A stretch of DNA of 64,000 bases from Symbiodinium natans (Eukaryota > Sar > Dinophyceae > Suessiales > Symbiodiniaceae), in the NCBI GenBank assembly GCA_905221605.1, contig CAJNDS010002351.1, forward strand, positions 93,501-157,500. Reading direction: 5' to 3'. The position numbers were made by a program, and so were the translations under genes. Below, piece after piece: positions 20,352-29,666 of the stretch. A model generated the notes under the pieces. It was not told the origin of the DNA and searched no databases. It saw only the letters and a list, made by a program, of their open reading frames with translations. Within the stretch, counting starts at the first letter, position 1. Every line of letters begins with the position of its first letter.

Positions 20352-20547
20352 GAGGAGGAGTTCTTCCACCAAGAAATCCACGTCGGCGGCTGCTATGAGC
20401 CGCTGTACGACCTTGGGGAGAAGGAGCCCAAATATGGGGTTTAGGGTTTAGGGTTCAGGGTTCAGGGTTTAGGGTTTTGGGTTTAGGGTTTAGGACGCAG
20501 TTCTCACGAGTTTCTCTGAACCGCATGAGCCGCATAAAACTCTATGA
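20352..20547 (+). CDS. Two-exon segment split by a telomeric intron (20352-20438, 20494-20547)
   Basis: After the AAGCCAG acceptor the frame reads EEEFFHQEIHVGGCYEPLYD then LGEKEPKYG, ending at GTTTAGGG (20439). The 55-nt intron is made of TTTAGGG/TTCAGGG units and ends GGTTTAG (20493). Exon two continues in frame DAVLTSFSEPHEPHKTL and TGA at 20545-20547. The first exon is the stronger of the two. Family unknown. Confidence 0.6.
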
Positions 20548-20736
20548 ACCCTATATGAACCCGTAAAGGAGACGTTGGAGATGTTAGGGTGGGAAACTCG
20601 AAACCTCCCAGAACATGTTGGTGTGCTGGATGGGAAAAGGGCAAAGGAGATGTCAGCCGTTCGGGTTTACGTGGTCTGCCTTGCGGACTTGTCTCGGTGC
20701 TCAGTAGTTCTGAGTTAGGACTGAGAAGGGTGTCCC

Positions 20737-20875
20737 ACGACGACGACGACGACCACGACCACTACCACTACCACTACCACTACCACTACCACTACCACTA
20801 CCACTACCACTACCACTACCACTACCACTACCACTACCACTACCACTACCACTACCACTACCACCACTACTACTG

Positions 20876-20969
<94 letters not shown>

Positions 20970-20985
20970 TTCTACTTCTACTGCT
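20737..20985 (+). repeat. Compound microsatellite (GAC)n-(CCACTA)n-(CTA)n-(CTTCTA)n
   Basis: About 17-18 CCACTA units followed by about 35 CTA units. It is open on several frames (His-Tyr, poly-Tyr, poly-Ser, poly-Val), so it is low-complexity DNA rather than a gene. It lies just upstream of the acceptor at 20999 and is pyrimidine-rich on the + strand. Confidence 0.95.
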
Positions 20986-20999
20986 ACGGTGCATTCCAG

Positions 21000-21111
21000 G
21001 AGCGCCTGCAATATTTTTGAGAAACCTCGAGGAGACCCTCGTTGTGGATGCGGGCGCCAATGTCGGTTCCTTGGCGGAGGAGGGCTGCCAAAAGCCCAGA
21101 TGGCTCAGCAG
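21000..21111 (+). CDS. Coding exon, possible FkbM-type methyltransferase start
   Basis: The acceptor GTGCATTCCAG ends at 20999. The frame reads APAIFLRNLEETLVVDAGAN then VGSLAEEGCQKPRWLSR, with donor GTTTAT at 21112. VVDAGANVGS resembles motif I of FkbM-family and other SAM-dependent methyltransferases (consensus V-D-x-GAN-x-G). That is family knowledge; one exon is too little to assign function. Confidence 0.5.
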
Positions 21112-21240
21112 GTTTATGGGCAGTTTAGGGTATGGGGTAGATGATTTGGGCTCAGCAGGTTTATGGGCAGTTTAGGGTATGGGGTACATGATTTGGACTC
21201 GGCAGGTTTATGGGGTTTAGGGTAGAAAATAGTGTTTAAG
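21102..21240 (+). repeat. Tandem repeat of about 55 bp, 2.5 copies
   Basis: The unit GCTCAGCAGGTTTATGGGCA continuing to GATGATTTGG begins at 21103, 21150 and (truncated) near 21199. It duplicates the exon's donor region, so three near-identical donor sites lie in a row. Confidence 0.75.
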
Positions 21241-22641
21241 GTGTTGGGGGGGGGGGGGAGGGCAGAAGTTTTAAGGTTTGGGGCGTGCTTTGAAGCCTTA
21301 AATTAATCCCTGGAAGGCGTTGCGTCGGGAGGGTCCTTCGTGGGGGCACCTGTTAAAGCGAACGTTCTACAATGACTTGCGTCCCTCTCGGGGTCCTTGT
21401 ATTTCACGGAGCCTTTCACGGAGAGGGCACCTCCTGCTCCGAACAATCCTAACCCCGAAGCCCTAAACACTAAACCCTAAGCATGCTTTAAGTCAAGGGC
21501 CACAGGCACAGCAATCCTTATCAAGTTCTCAAGGGAGGGGGGTTCAAGGAAGCTTCCCTAAGGTTCCCTAGGTATCTACCCCTTGAACCCCTCTTCCTAA
21601 AGCCTAGAAAGTCCCAGATCCCTAAGCCTCCGAGGTATTTTCGCCACCTGGGCTCTCAAACGGTGGCCTCGTTGTCACTTGTGACTTGTCTTGCCTTGTT
21701 CATGGCTTGCATTTTAGGACTTCGGGGTGCTTCAGTATGAATTGAAAATAGGGGTTAGGGGTTAAGAGTTTAGGGATTTAGGGATTATAGGTTACGAGAT
21801 GTGATTTAGAGCTTGGGCTTTCAAGTTTGGACTTCTGGCGGGAGTCGAGGGCTTTAGGGGTGTAGAGTGTGGGGTTCGGACTAAAGTTGAGGGCTGAAGT
21901 TGAGGGTTTAATGGGCTTTCCGGGCTGTTAGGGCTTTTGGGGCTTATAGGGCTTACAGGGCTTAGGGATGTTGAGCGAGTCGTCTGATGGTGGGATACGG
22001 ATGCTTTGTCCCATCGCAGCACATTTCTCAGCTTCAGTAGGTTGGTGCGTTTAAAATCTCCCATGTCCTGCTTAAAGGCAGGTATCGAATGCCTCTGAAC
22101 CTACCTCCTTTGTTCTGTGGAGCTTCAAGTATTGTAGCATTTTGTTACGGTGGCCTTTGCTTCGGTAATATGACCTCAACGGATTGTTCTGCACACCCCA
22201 AGCCCTTAACATGGCTTAACATGGAAGTCACCCGAAACCCTAAACCCTATAAACCCCAAACCCTAAACCCTAAACCCTAAACCCCCTAACCCCCAAGAAA
22301 GCGCCGAACCATCAGGACCCGTTCCGAGTGTTTCGGGCCAGACTTCCCGGCTTCATACCGCATTCACCCTTAGGCTCAGAATAGCCCAGAAACCTTTCAC
22401 AATAAGGCCCCTTTGGGCCCAAATACCTTAAAAAGAAGAGTCCTTGGAGTTTTGGGCTAGTGGTTCCCTGAGAAGCAGTAAAAATGTTCTTGCGAACCGG
22501 GAGGCAAAACCGATGCTGGCCCTAGGGCCCAAGAGTCTACTTGAAAACCGCGCGGAACCAAGCACATGGATTCGACGCCACAGGTCATTTGGGCAACTAA
22601 GCCCGGTTATTTTTGGGGCAACTCAACTTGGGTCGCTTCCT
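21241..22641. other. No confident gene
   Basis: G tract at 21246-21259, unique sequence with a few CCCTAAA or TTTAGGG units, and an open segment 22444-22640 (QLSPVIFGATQLGSLPYNLL) that leads into the family E duplication and may be a real exon end. Confidence 0.45.
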
Positions 22642-22819
22642 TACAATCTGCTCCTGTCGATGTTCTTCCTGTTGGTTAGTAGGGAATGAGGGAATGAGGT
22701 ACCCTATATCCCCGTATATATATATATATAACCTTTAAGGGATGGTATAGGGTACCTCATTCCCTAATTCCCTACTAACCAATGGTAAGGGCTACGTACA
22801 ATCTACTCCTGTCGATGTT
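22642..22819. mobile_element. Family E introner-like element (copy 2) with 23-bp target duplication
   Basis: The direct repeat TACAATCT(G/A)CTCCTGTCGATG-TT occurs at 22642-22664 and 22797-22819 with one mismatch. The element between carries arms TTGGTTAGTAGGGAATGAG (22672) and CATTCCCTACTAACCAA (ending 22782), plus a TATATA core. Across the duplication the frame PYNLLLSMF continues as EEP, as expected if the insert is removed with one repeat copy. Confidence 0.82.
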
Positions 22820-22825
22820 TGAGGA

Positions 22826-22922
22826 ACCCCTAAACCCTAAGCCCTAAGCCCTAAACCCTAAACCTTAAACCCTAAACCCTAAACCCTAAACCCCAAGCCC
22901 TAAACCCTAAACCCTAAAGCCT
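22826..22922 (-). repeat. (CCCTAAA)n array with CCCTAAG variants
   Basis: About 13 units between the family E element and the next coding exon. Confidence 0.9.
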
Positions 22923-22943
22923 ACAGTCGAAATCCTAGTCCAG

Positions 22944-23218
22944 GCTTTGCGTGGAGCCTTTGCCGCCTTTGGTGTCTCGCCTGCGGCGCAGATTAAAGGT
23001 GCGCCGGCGTGGGTGGAACTGAGTCTTTCGGTATACAGGGCCGATCCTCTAAATTTCAGTTTGTTTTGTTTTTGTTGGTGTTTTTTTTTTGGGGGGGGGG
23101 GGGGGCTTCAACGCCCGCCCATGCCCAGTATAGGAAGCTGGTGGAGCAGCACGCGTGGCGGTGGTTGCTGGGGCGGTGGGAGCCGAAGACGTGGAGGCGC
23201 AGGAGTGGAAGCTTGTAA
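22944..23218 (+). CDS. C-terminal two-exon segment (22944-23039, 23129-23218)
   Basis: Exon one follows AGTCCAG and reads ALRGAFAAFGVSPAAQIKGA then PAWVELSLSVYR. A GC donor at 23040 and the acceptor CATGCCCAG (ending 23128) define an 89-nt GC-AG intron that carries a fused T9-G15 tract. Exon two continues in frame YRKLVEQHAWRWLLGRWEPK then TWRRRSGSL and TAA at 23216-23218. The end is very basic and Trp/Arg-rich. The GC donor is inferred from frame; no homologue recognised. Confidence 0.58.
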
Positions 23219-23232
23219 TGACTATAACTTGG

Positions 23233-23314
23233 GATGATCCCCCTTGTACTAGTCCTTAATGGGGATTATTGTACTCCCTACTATAATCTCATCAATTAAG
23301 GACTGTTCGTATAA
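23233..23314. mobile_element. Family G palindromic element (copy 2)
   Basis: The arms GGGATGATCCCCCTTGTACT and TATAAGGGGGAACAT and the inner TAGTCCTTAATGGGGATTA / AATTAAGGACTGTT are inverted. It begins 14 bases after the stop codon of the preceding gene. Confidence 0.7.
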
Positions 23315-23502
23315 GGGGGAACATATAGAGGGATGCACCTATACAGCAATCTTGGGATGAAGCTAACCATGCTACACTGGATCTCTGGCTGCCCGAAGGC
23401 TCAGAGATCTAAGTCAGCAGCTTGATTATAAGTAGGTAAAGAAAGCCCTCTACGCTAGGTTCTCCTGATTGTTACCTGGAGGGTCCTGCTATAATACCAT
23501 CA

Positions 23503-23640
23503 TGCATCGCTACTATTTGGTAAAGAACCCCAAAAAGAATAAAACAAATAATAATCCCCAGATTACCCTTCATACGGAAGAATATTTGTCTTGTTTTGTT
23601 ATTTTTTTTTTGGGGGGGGGTTCTTAAGCAATTAGTAGAT
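23503..23640. mobile_element. Family H element (copy 1)
   Basis: The left arm GCTACTATTTGGTAAAGAAC and the right arm GTTCTTAAGCAATTAGTAG are inverted, with an internal T-G tract (23611-23629). Further copies end near 38.12 and 45.57 kb. Confidence 0.6.
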
Positions 23641-23667
23641 CATGTGCTGAAGGTGCCAAAGGGTTGA

Positions 23668-23771
23668 GGGACTGCCGGGCTCTTCAGGACCTGATGGCTG
23701 CTACTCCCAAGATAGGTAGCCCAAAAGTTGGGACAGATGATGGCCCTTGCCCTCCGCCACTAAAAGGCCGG
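23668..23771 (+). CDS. Coding exon, unknown protein
   Basis: The frame DCRALQDLMAATPKIGSPKV then GTDDGPCPPPLKGR is followed by GTCTAGGGTTTAGGG, so the donor abuts a telomere-type array. Borders approximate. Confidence 0.48.
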
Positions 23772-23773
23772 GT

Positions 23774-23896
23774 CTAGGGTTTAGGGTTTTAGGGTTTAAG
23801 GTTTTTTAGGGTTTAGGGTTTAGGGTTTAGGGTTTAGGGTTTTAGGGTTTAGGGTTTAGGGTTTAGGGTTTACGGTTCAGGGTTTAGGGTTTAGGG
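23774..23896 (+). repeat. TTTAGGG/TTTTAGGG array
   Basis: About 15 units with octamer variants between two coding exons; probable intron. Confidence 0.9.
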
Positions 23897-23903
23897 CTTA
23901 CAG

Positions 23904-24052
23904 GATATGTCTCAAAGATGACCATCCTGATGTTGTCCCGTGCGGCCTCCTGGTCAGTCCACAACGTTTCGCTACTTTCCCTGGGCGCCTGGGGAATCGA
24001 CGAGGAATGCGGAGGAGGCCTGGATCCTTCTGCCTTCTTCCCCAAAAGGCTC
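23904..24052 (+). CDS. Coding exon, unknown protein
   Basis: Acceptor GGCTTACAG ends at 23903. The frame YVSKMTILMLSRAASWSVHN, VSLLSLGAWGIDEECGGGLD and PSAFFPKRLL then runs into CCCTAAA-type repeats. Likely the next exon of the gene at 23668 (separated by the TTTAGGG array). Confidence 0.5.
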
Positions 24053-24256
24053 CTAGACCCTAAACCCTATAAACCCTAAACCCTAGAAACCCCACAAACC
24101 CTATGAACCCTGTAAACCCTATAAACCCTATAAACCCCGTATCCCCTATCAACCCTATAAGCCCTAAGCCCTAAGCCTCTTCCACCCGCAAAGCTTCCCG
24201 AGGTGAGACCTTGAGTGCCGAAACCCTAAACCCTAAACCCTAAACCCTAAACCCCA

Positions 24257-24311
24257 GACCTCAAAGCTGACCGCCACAGAACACCCTCGGCCCCCGACAA
24301 AGGGAGTTCGA
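24257..24311 (+). CDS. Short coding exon
   Basis: The frame PDLKADRHRTPSAPDKGSS ends at GTTGGGG directly before a TTTAGGG array (24316-24412). Small, so confidence is limited. Confidence 0.38.
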
Positions 24312-24315
24312 GGTT

Positions 24316-24412
24316 GGGGTTTAGGGTTTAGGGTTTAGGGTTTAGGGTTTAGGGTTTAGGGTTTAGGGTTTAGGGTTTAGGGTTTAGGGTTTAGGGTTTA
24401 GGGTTTAGGTTT
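24316..24412 (+). repeat. (TTTAGGG)n array, about 14 units
   Basis: A perfect array, then TTTGGGG/TCTGGGG variants to 24440; ends near the CTACAG acceptor at 24487. Confidence 0.94.
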
Positions 24413-24486
24413 AGGGTTTGGGGTCTGGGGTCTGGGGTTTAGGGTTGAGGGTTTAGGGTTTAGGGTTTAGGTGCTTGGGTCTACAG

Positions 24487-24577
24487 AGCTCGAACCCATA
24501 CAGGAGCTCCACGAACTGCTGCCAAAGTTGTCCCCAAATATGACACCTATACAGAAGTGTCATTGAGGGCTTTGGCC
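24487..24577 (+). CDS. Possible coding exon
   Basis: CTACAG acceptor, then a frame with THTGAPRTAAKVVPKYDTYT and EVSLRALA before CCCTAAA repeats. A second frame is partly open. Confidence 0.4.
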
Positions 24578-24967
24578 CTAAACCCTAAACCCTAAACTCT
24601 AAACCCGAAACCCTAAACCCTAAACCCTAAACCCGTTGAGGGTATGGCATGGGTATGGCGCAGGGCGCCTTTTCGCAGGCAAGCAGCACAACAACGACCC
24701 AAGACCCAGAAGAATGCAAGAGCGGCCCTGCATTTTTGTCGGCAGCCCAGGCCTGGACTTGGCCAAGATGCCTCAATACCCCAAAACCCTATAACCCCTC
24801 AAAACCCCTGAGGACCCCCCAAAAAAAAACCCAGATCCCTCAAAATCCCTAGAGGACCCTCTAAACCCCTAAAACTCTCAAAACGCCTAAGTACCCCTCT
24901 CCAAACAAACCAAGAGCCTTAAAACCCCTCCCAAAACCCGAAACCCTAAACCCTAAAACCCCTTAAG

Positions 24968-25054
24968 CCCTCGGAGGCTGCGGCACAGCGGCGGCGCCTC
25001 GCCGTAGAGGCCGCCGAGGCACCCAAGGGGGGCGCCCCGAAAAGAAAGAACTGA
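24968..25054 (+). CDS. Terminal exon of an unknown Ala/Arg-rich protein
   Basis: Following CCCTTAAG, the frame reads PSEAAAQRRRLAVEAAEAPK then GGAPKRKN and TGA at 25052-25054. The lysine-rich end could be a nuclear signal (inference). Confidence 0.55.
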   Translation, partial: PSEAAAQRRRLAVEAAEAPKGGAPKRKN

Positions 25055-25089
25055 TCCGCCTAAGTTTGCCCACAAGAGTTCAGGGAACT

Positions 25090-25730
25090 TGGTTTAGGGT
25101 TCAGGGTTCAGGGTTCAGGGCTTAGGGTTTAGGCTTTAGGCTTTAGGGTTTGGGTTTTAGGGGGTTTAGGGTTTTGGGTTTTGGGGGTTTAGGGTTTTGG
25201 GTTTTGGGGGTATGTAGGATTTAGGATTTTGTAGGGTTTGGAGGACGAAGATCCTAACTCAAGAGAATTCAATCAGGAGAGGCCTCAAATCTAATGTACT
25301 GGTTTAGGATGGGGCTTAGGGGTTTGTAGGGCTTAGGGGTTTAGGTTTAGGGCTGGGGGTCTAGGGTTTCGGGCTGTGTAGGGTTTAGGGATTACGGTTT
25401 TGGGGTTCAGGGCTGCGTAGGGTTTAGCGGTCAACTAGTGTCTTCGCCACCGCCTATTACATAGCAGCTCCTTCTAAAGGTGTATGAAAACCCTAAACCC
25501 TATTAACCATAAACCCTAAACGCTTTTAAACCCTAAACCCCTTATCCCCCAAACCTGAGGAAACCCCAAACCCTAAAAGCCCCAAACCCTATAAGCCCTA
25601 CAAGCCTCTACGCCCTATACACCCTAAACCCCTTAGCCCCGAAACCCGAAACCCTAATCCCTAAACCCTCACCCTAAACCCCGAACCCTAAACCCTAAAC
25701 CCTAGACCCTAAACCCTACAAACCCTAAAG
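25090..25730. repeat. Degenerate telomere-type region
   Basis: TTCAGGG, TTTAGGG and GGGTTTTGGG variants to 25430, unique spacer to 25485, then CCCTAAA/CCCTATAA variants to 25730. No gene supported. Confidence 0.65.
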
Positions 25731-25801
25731 CCGGACAGCTGAGGCACCGGTGCCAATGCCGTGACTTTGACAGCACGAGGTTCGGGTGTGGGCAGCTACA
25801 A
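25731..25801 (+). CDS. Coding exon, Cys-containing
   Basis: After CCCTAAAG the frame reads GQLRHRCQCRDFDSTRFGCG then QLQ and ends at a GTAGGG donor. Cys-x-Cys and a further Cys are present; family unknown. Confidence 0.45.
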
Positions 25802-27020
25802 GTAGGGTTGCCCGTCCCACGTAGGGTTTAGGGTTTCGGGTTTAGGGTTTAGGGTTTAGGGTTTCGGGTTTAGGGTTTAGGGTTTAGGGTTCAGGGTTCA
25901 GCTCCCGTGCTGCTGGGATGATGCGACGTACACGAAAGAAGCCCTAAAACCCAACACTGGGCCGCCATACAACGACAGTCTTCTTGACATCTGTGTTCGT
26001 TGTTCCCCTAAACCCGAAACCCTAAACACTAAACCGTAAGCCGTAAGCCCTAAACCCTATACACCCTAGACCCTAAAGCCTATAAACCCGAAACCTAAAC
26101 CCTAAACCTAAACCCTAAACCCGACTTTTAGAACGACCCCCTTACAGGACCGGCAAAGGGCGCGTGCCAGAAATCCCAAGAAGTTGACCTTTTCGTTCTT
26201 GGGAGTATTTAGGGGGTTTGGGGTTTCGGGTTTAGGGTTTAGGGTTTCGGGTTTAGGGTTTGGGACTCTGAAAGCTAGCCTTGAACCCTAAACTCTAAAA
26301 CGTAACCCAAAGAATCACCCTAAACCCTAAACCCTAAACCCTAAACCCTAAACCCTAAACCCTAAACCCTAAACCCTAAACCCTAAACCCTAAACCCTAA
26401 ACCCTAAACCCTAACCCTAAACCCTGAACGGCAGCTTCGGGTATTTGGGGGCTTCTCAGGCACCACCTGTCTTCAGATGTCGACCTTGAGCAGCTGACAG
26501 AGACCTTCCACTGCATCTGGGCTTTGGCTTGAGGGTTTAGGGTTTAGGGTTGGCCCTGACCCTGAGACCCACAGCTCAGATCCTGGATGACACCCTTGTG
26601 TTGCATTGTCGGTGTCCGAAATGCAGAGCAGAGCCCTTCTTCTGGAACCTTGCGAGCCGAAACACTCAATGCTGACACCCCACCCAAAACTCAACATGCA
26701 AGCGTAGTCTCATTCAGGAAGTGGCCCAGAAATTCGGTCACAGAATTCAAGAACCGCAGCATGAAATTCAGGCACGGGGACGCGCAGAGGCCGGAATCCG
26801 GGAACCGGGAACCCGAAACACCAAACCGCAATCCTGAATGAAGCCCTAAACCCTAAACCGTAAGCCCCAAACCCTAAACCCTAAACCCAAAGCCCTAAAC
26901 CCCAAACCCCAAACCCCAAACCCCAAACCCAAACCCGAAACCCCAAACCCCAAACCCCAAACCCTAAACCCTAAATCCTAAACCCTAAACCCTAAACCCT
27001 AAACCCTAAACCCTACCAAG
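25802..27020. other. Telomeric arrays with one possible exon
   Basis: TTTAGGG/TTTCGGG at 25820-25890, CCCTAAA at 26010-26120 and 26314-26417, and (CCCCAAA)n variants at 26870-27015. A segment at 26460-26530 reads LSSDVDLEQLTETFHCIWAL and may be an exon, but its ends are unclear. Confidence 0.5.
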
Positions 27021-27093
27021 GCCGCGCCTGGCGCCTCAGCACCTTGCTCCTGGGTCTGATAATTTGGAAAGGCGTCAAAGCCCTTTGCTCCCA
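27014..27093 (+). CDS. Coding exon with a hydrophobic segment
   Basis: The frame YQGRAWRLSTLLLGLIIWKG then VKALCS ends at GTTTAGGG. LSTLLLGLIIW could be part of a membrane helix. The donor is the first unit of a TTTAGGG array (27093-27207). Confidence 0.5.
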
Positions 27094-27207
27094 GTTTAGG
27101 GTTCAGGGTTTAGGGTTTAGGGTTTAGGGTTTAGGGTTTAGGGTTTAGGGTTTAGGGTTTAGGGTTTAGGGTTTAGGGTTTAGGGTTTAGGGTTTAGGGT
27201 TTAGGGT
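27093..27207 (+). repeat. (TTTAGGG)n array, 16 units
   Basis: Starts at the exon edge with one TTCAGGG unit, then perfect units. Confidence 0.95.
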
Positions 27208-27224
27208 GTGATGCCCTGATGTTC

Positions 27225-27334
27225 TTGGTAGCCCAGTGGTACCCTTTTGCCCTTTTTGTTGGTTCAACGTTCCGTTATAAAGTAACCAACCCATGCAAGG
27301 TGCCCTTCTTCTAATATAGTTATTGGGCTACCAA
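27225..27334. mobile_element. Family D palindromic element (copy 2)
   Basis: Termini TTGGTAGCCCAGTGGTACCC and TTATTGGGCTACCAA. It abuts a family F-like unit beginning GGCTGTTCAGTAG at 27335. Confidence 0.78.
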
Positions 27335-27420
27335 GGCTGTTCAGTAGTAGTTATATTGTTTTCACTGAATTCGGTAGGTAGCCCAACAGCATGTACTTTT
27401 TTCCTGGGTCACTGAAAGCC
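27335..27420. mobile_element. Family F-like unit (divergent)
   Basis: Shares GCTGTTCAGTAGTA at the left and CAGCATGTACTTTTTTCCTGG at the right with the F copies at about 28.50 and 47.22 kb. Confidence 0.45.
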
Positions 27421-27639
27421 CTACACTGTTTGTCAGCATATGGCTAAAGCCCGACATAAGCCCTAAACCGTATAAATCTTGCATAATCCTTCGAACCGAC
27501 AACAAGTTGTTTGTAGCCCCCCGAGACCCCAAACCCCAGGCCCAAACCCCAAACCCGAAACCCTAAACCCTAAGTTACTAAGCACTAAACCCAACAAAGA
27601 AAAACAAACACAAAGGAAGCATAAATCCACCGTAACCCC

Positions 27640-27776
27640 AAACCCCAAGCTCTAAACCCTAAACCCTAAACTCTAAACCCTAAACCCTAAACCCTAAAAA
27701 CTAAACCCTAAACCCTAAACCCTAAACCCTAAACCCTAAACCCTAAACCCTAAACCCTAAACCCTAAACCCTACAA
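27640..27776 (-). repeat. (CCCTAAA)n array, about 18 units
   Basis: Mostly perfect units, ending in an A-rich stretch (AAAAAAAAAAACAAACAAG) that abuts a coding exon. Confidence 0.93.
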
Positions 27777-27793
27777 AAAAAAAAACAAACAAG

Positions 27794-27889
27794 AAACGAG
27801 CAGAAATGCACCGCAGGCTGGCGCCGCTGCGGAGCAAGCGGGGCGGGCCTGGAGTGGTGGATTTGCTCAAGGCCTTGTTTTTGCGTTAG
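27794..27889 (+). CDS. Coding exon, basic
   Basis: After AACAAACAAG the frame reads KRAEMHRRLAPLRSKRGGPG then VVDLLKALFLR, followed by TAG within GTTAGGGTTTAGGG. Either the TAG is the stop or a GTTAGG donor is used. Confidence 0.5.
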   Translation, partial: KRAEMHRRLAPLRSKRGGPGVVDLLKALFLR

Positions 27890-27959
27890 GGTTTAGGGAT
27901 TAGGGTTTAAGGTTTAGGGTTTAGGTTTTAGGGTCTAAGGTTTAGGGTTTAGGGTTGGG

Positions 27960-28175
27960 TATTTGGGGGATTTATGGGATTTTTCCAGGGGTTTTTAGGG
28001 GATTTGAGGGGATTGAGGGGATTTTTGGGGATTGAGGGGGTTTTAGGGGATTTAGGGGATTCTGGGGGATTTAGGGGATTTAGGGATTTCGGGGAATTTA
28101 GGGGATTTAGGAGATTTTCGAGGATTTTAGGGGATTTGGGGGATTTAGAGGATTTAGGGGATTTAGGCTTTAGGC
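27960..28175 (+). repeat. GGGGATTTAGGGGATT minisatellite
   Basis: Degenerate GGGGATTT/GGGGATTG units. The + strand open frame (Gly/Phe/Leu-rich) is repeat-derived. It ends in a fused T-G tract at 28177-28217. Confidence 0.85.
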
Positions 28176-28308
28176 GTTTTTTTTTTTTTTTTTTTTTTTT
28201 GGGGGGGGGGGGGGGGGCTTGGGATCTTGGGGTTCAGGGCTTATGGTTTTAGGGCCTTCGGGTTTTGGGGATTCGAGGTTTTAGGGGTTTGGGTGTTGGG
28301 TGTTGGGC

Positions 28309-28347
28309 GCCATCTTCAACTTTGCAGCCAAGCGCACTGTGGTTAAA
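28309..28347 (+). CDS. Very short possible coding exon
   Basis: The frame AIFNFAAKRTVV lies between degenerate repeats and a CCCTAAA array (28355-28425). Texture is coding-like but too short for certainty. Confidence 0.25.
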
Positions 28348-28491
28348 CCTTAACCCCTAAACCCTAAACCCTAAACCCTAAACCCTAAACCCTAAACCCT
28401 AAACCCTAAACCCTAAACCCTAAACCGTGGGCCACTGCACTGCAAGGCTCATGAATGAGGCTTAGTAGGTAGGTTATAAAACACGAAAGTC

Positions 28492-28694
28492 CCTTGCTGG
28501 GGTGTTCAGTAGTATGCATCTCTGCTTTTTGTGGTTTTCTGGGCTCCCTGTATGAGGTAAATAGCCCAAAAAGTATGACCCTAAGGGTCCATGTACCTTA
28601 TTATTATATACTCAGACCCAAAAGTCCTTATATTATATATAGGGAGTACTTTAAGGCCCAAGTATTCCATAATTAGGTACATGGACCCTTAGGG
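28492..28694. mobile_element. Composite element: family F unit plus family A element
   Basis: F part: GTGTTCAGTAGTATGCATCT to GCCCAAAAAGTATGA (28498-28578). A part: CCCTAAGGGTCC to GGACCCTTAGGG (28579-28694). The same F-then-A order is present at 47.22-47.42 kb, so the composite moved or arose as a unit. Confidence 0.72.
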
Positions 28695-28698
28695 TGAG

Positions 28699-28809
28699 TT
28701 TTTGTCGATGAGTCACCCTCGGGTGCTTCTAGCCCTACTTGTAACGAAGTTACCAAGTTCCCTGTCGGCCAGGGGTTCCCTACGGCCTTGGGGCCAGAAT
28801 GTCGGCCCG
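28699..28809 (+). CDS. Possible coding exon after the F+A composite
   Basis: Starting after GGGTGAG, the frame reads FLSMSHPRVLLALLVTKLPS then SLSARGSLRPWGQNVGP. Its position matches the exon that follows the second F+A composite at 47.42 kb. Confidence 0.42.
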
Positions 28810-28862
28810 AAACCCGAAACCCTAAACCCTAAACCCTAAACCCTAAACCCTAAACCCCAAGA

Positions 28863-28937
28863 TGTGGCCGCGAGCCTTAATTCTTCACGTTGGGCTGCTG
28901 CAGGTGGACGTGGAAGGGGATGAGGACCGCTCGTCAT
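28863..28937 (+). CDS. Possible short reading frame with stop
   Basis: ATG-led frame MWPRALILHVGLLQVDVEGD then EDRSS and TAG. GGGCTGCTGCAG inside may be an acceptor. Confidence 0.35.
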
Positions 28938-29105
28938 AGGTTGGGAATGTAGGGTTCAGGGCTCATAGGGTTTCGCGTTTACGATTTAGGGTTTCTAAGG
29001 TTATATGGTTTAGAGTTTAGGGTTTACCGTTCAGGGTTCATAAGGTTCAGGGTTTAGGGTTTACCGTTGAGGGTTTATATGTCAGGTTAAGGGTTTAGGG
29101 GGTCC

Positions 29106-29165
29106 ATGGACCCAACGCCACACGAGGCATCGACGCGGCGCAAGAAGCATGTGGTGCCGACGAAT
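29106..29165 (+). CDS. Start exon of an unknown protein
   Basis: ATG in TCCATGGAC context; the product MDPTPHEASTRRKKHVVPTN (20 codons) ends exactly at a consensus donor GTAAGT. Continuation not found. Confidence 0.55.
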
Positions 29166-29379
29166 GTAAGTTGCAACCCCAAGCCGGAAACCATAAATCC
29201 CATACCCCATACCCTACATTTCTAAATCCTTAAACCGCAGCTACTTTGGCTTTAGGGTTGTTTCGGCTTGTAAGTATCGGGCTTTCGGACTGTTTAGGGC
29301 TTGTTTAAGGCTTTAAGGTATCCTAAACCAGCTCCCAAGCTCCCCTGAAATTTAAGGCTTTTAGGGTTTGGGGTTTGGA

Positions 29380-29505
29380 GTTTAGGGTTTGTTTAGGGTT
29401 TAGGGTTTAGGGTTTAGGGTTTAGGGTTTAGGGTTTAGGGTTTAGGGTTTAGGGTTTAGGGTTTAGGGTTTACGGTTTAGGGTTTAGGGTTTAGGGTTTA
29501 GGGTT
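29380..29505 (+). repeat. (TTTAGGG)n array, about 17 units
   Basis: Perfect except one TTTACGG unit. Confidence 0.95.
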
Positions 29506-29543
29506 AATCCGAAGCTTCCCTTAAGACCCAAAGCCCTGAAAAC

Positions 29544-29666
29544 AAGGAGGCTGTTCTACAGGGAGTGGCTGGAGAGGATTGGCCGCGCATCCGCCAGGCG
29601 GTCTTTTTTGAACCCCTCGGGCTTTGGGAGGGGGAGGTTGGAATACAGGCTAACATTTATGGTTGA
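29544..29666 (+). CDS. Terminal coding exon
   Basis: The frame KEAVLQGVAGEDWPRIRQAV, FFEPLGLWEGEVGIQANIYG then TGA. Acceptor could be AACAAG (29546) or TTCTACAG (29560). Family unknown. Confidence 0.52.
   Translation, partial: KEAVLQGVAGEDWPRIRQAVFFEPLGLWEGEVGIQANIYG

Noticed and set aside
20589-21060. Poly-Tyr/His, poly-Ser/Gly and poly-Val open frames
   Set aside because: Translations of the CCACTA/CTA microsatellite on both strands; no unique protein sequence is needed to explain them.
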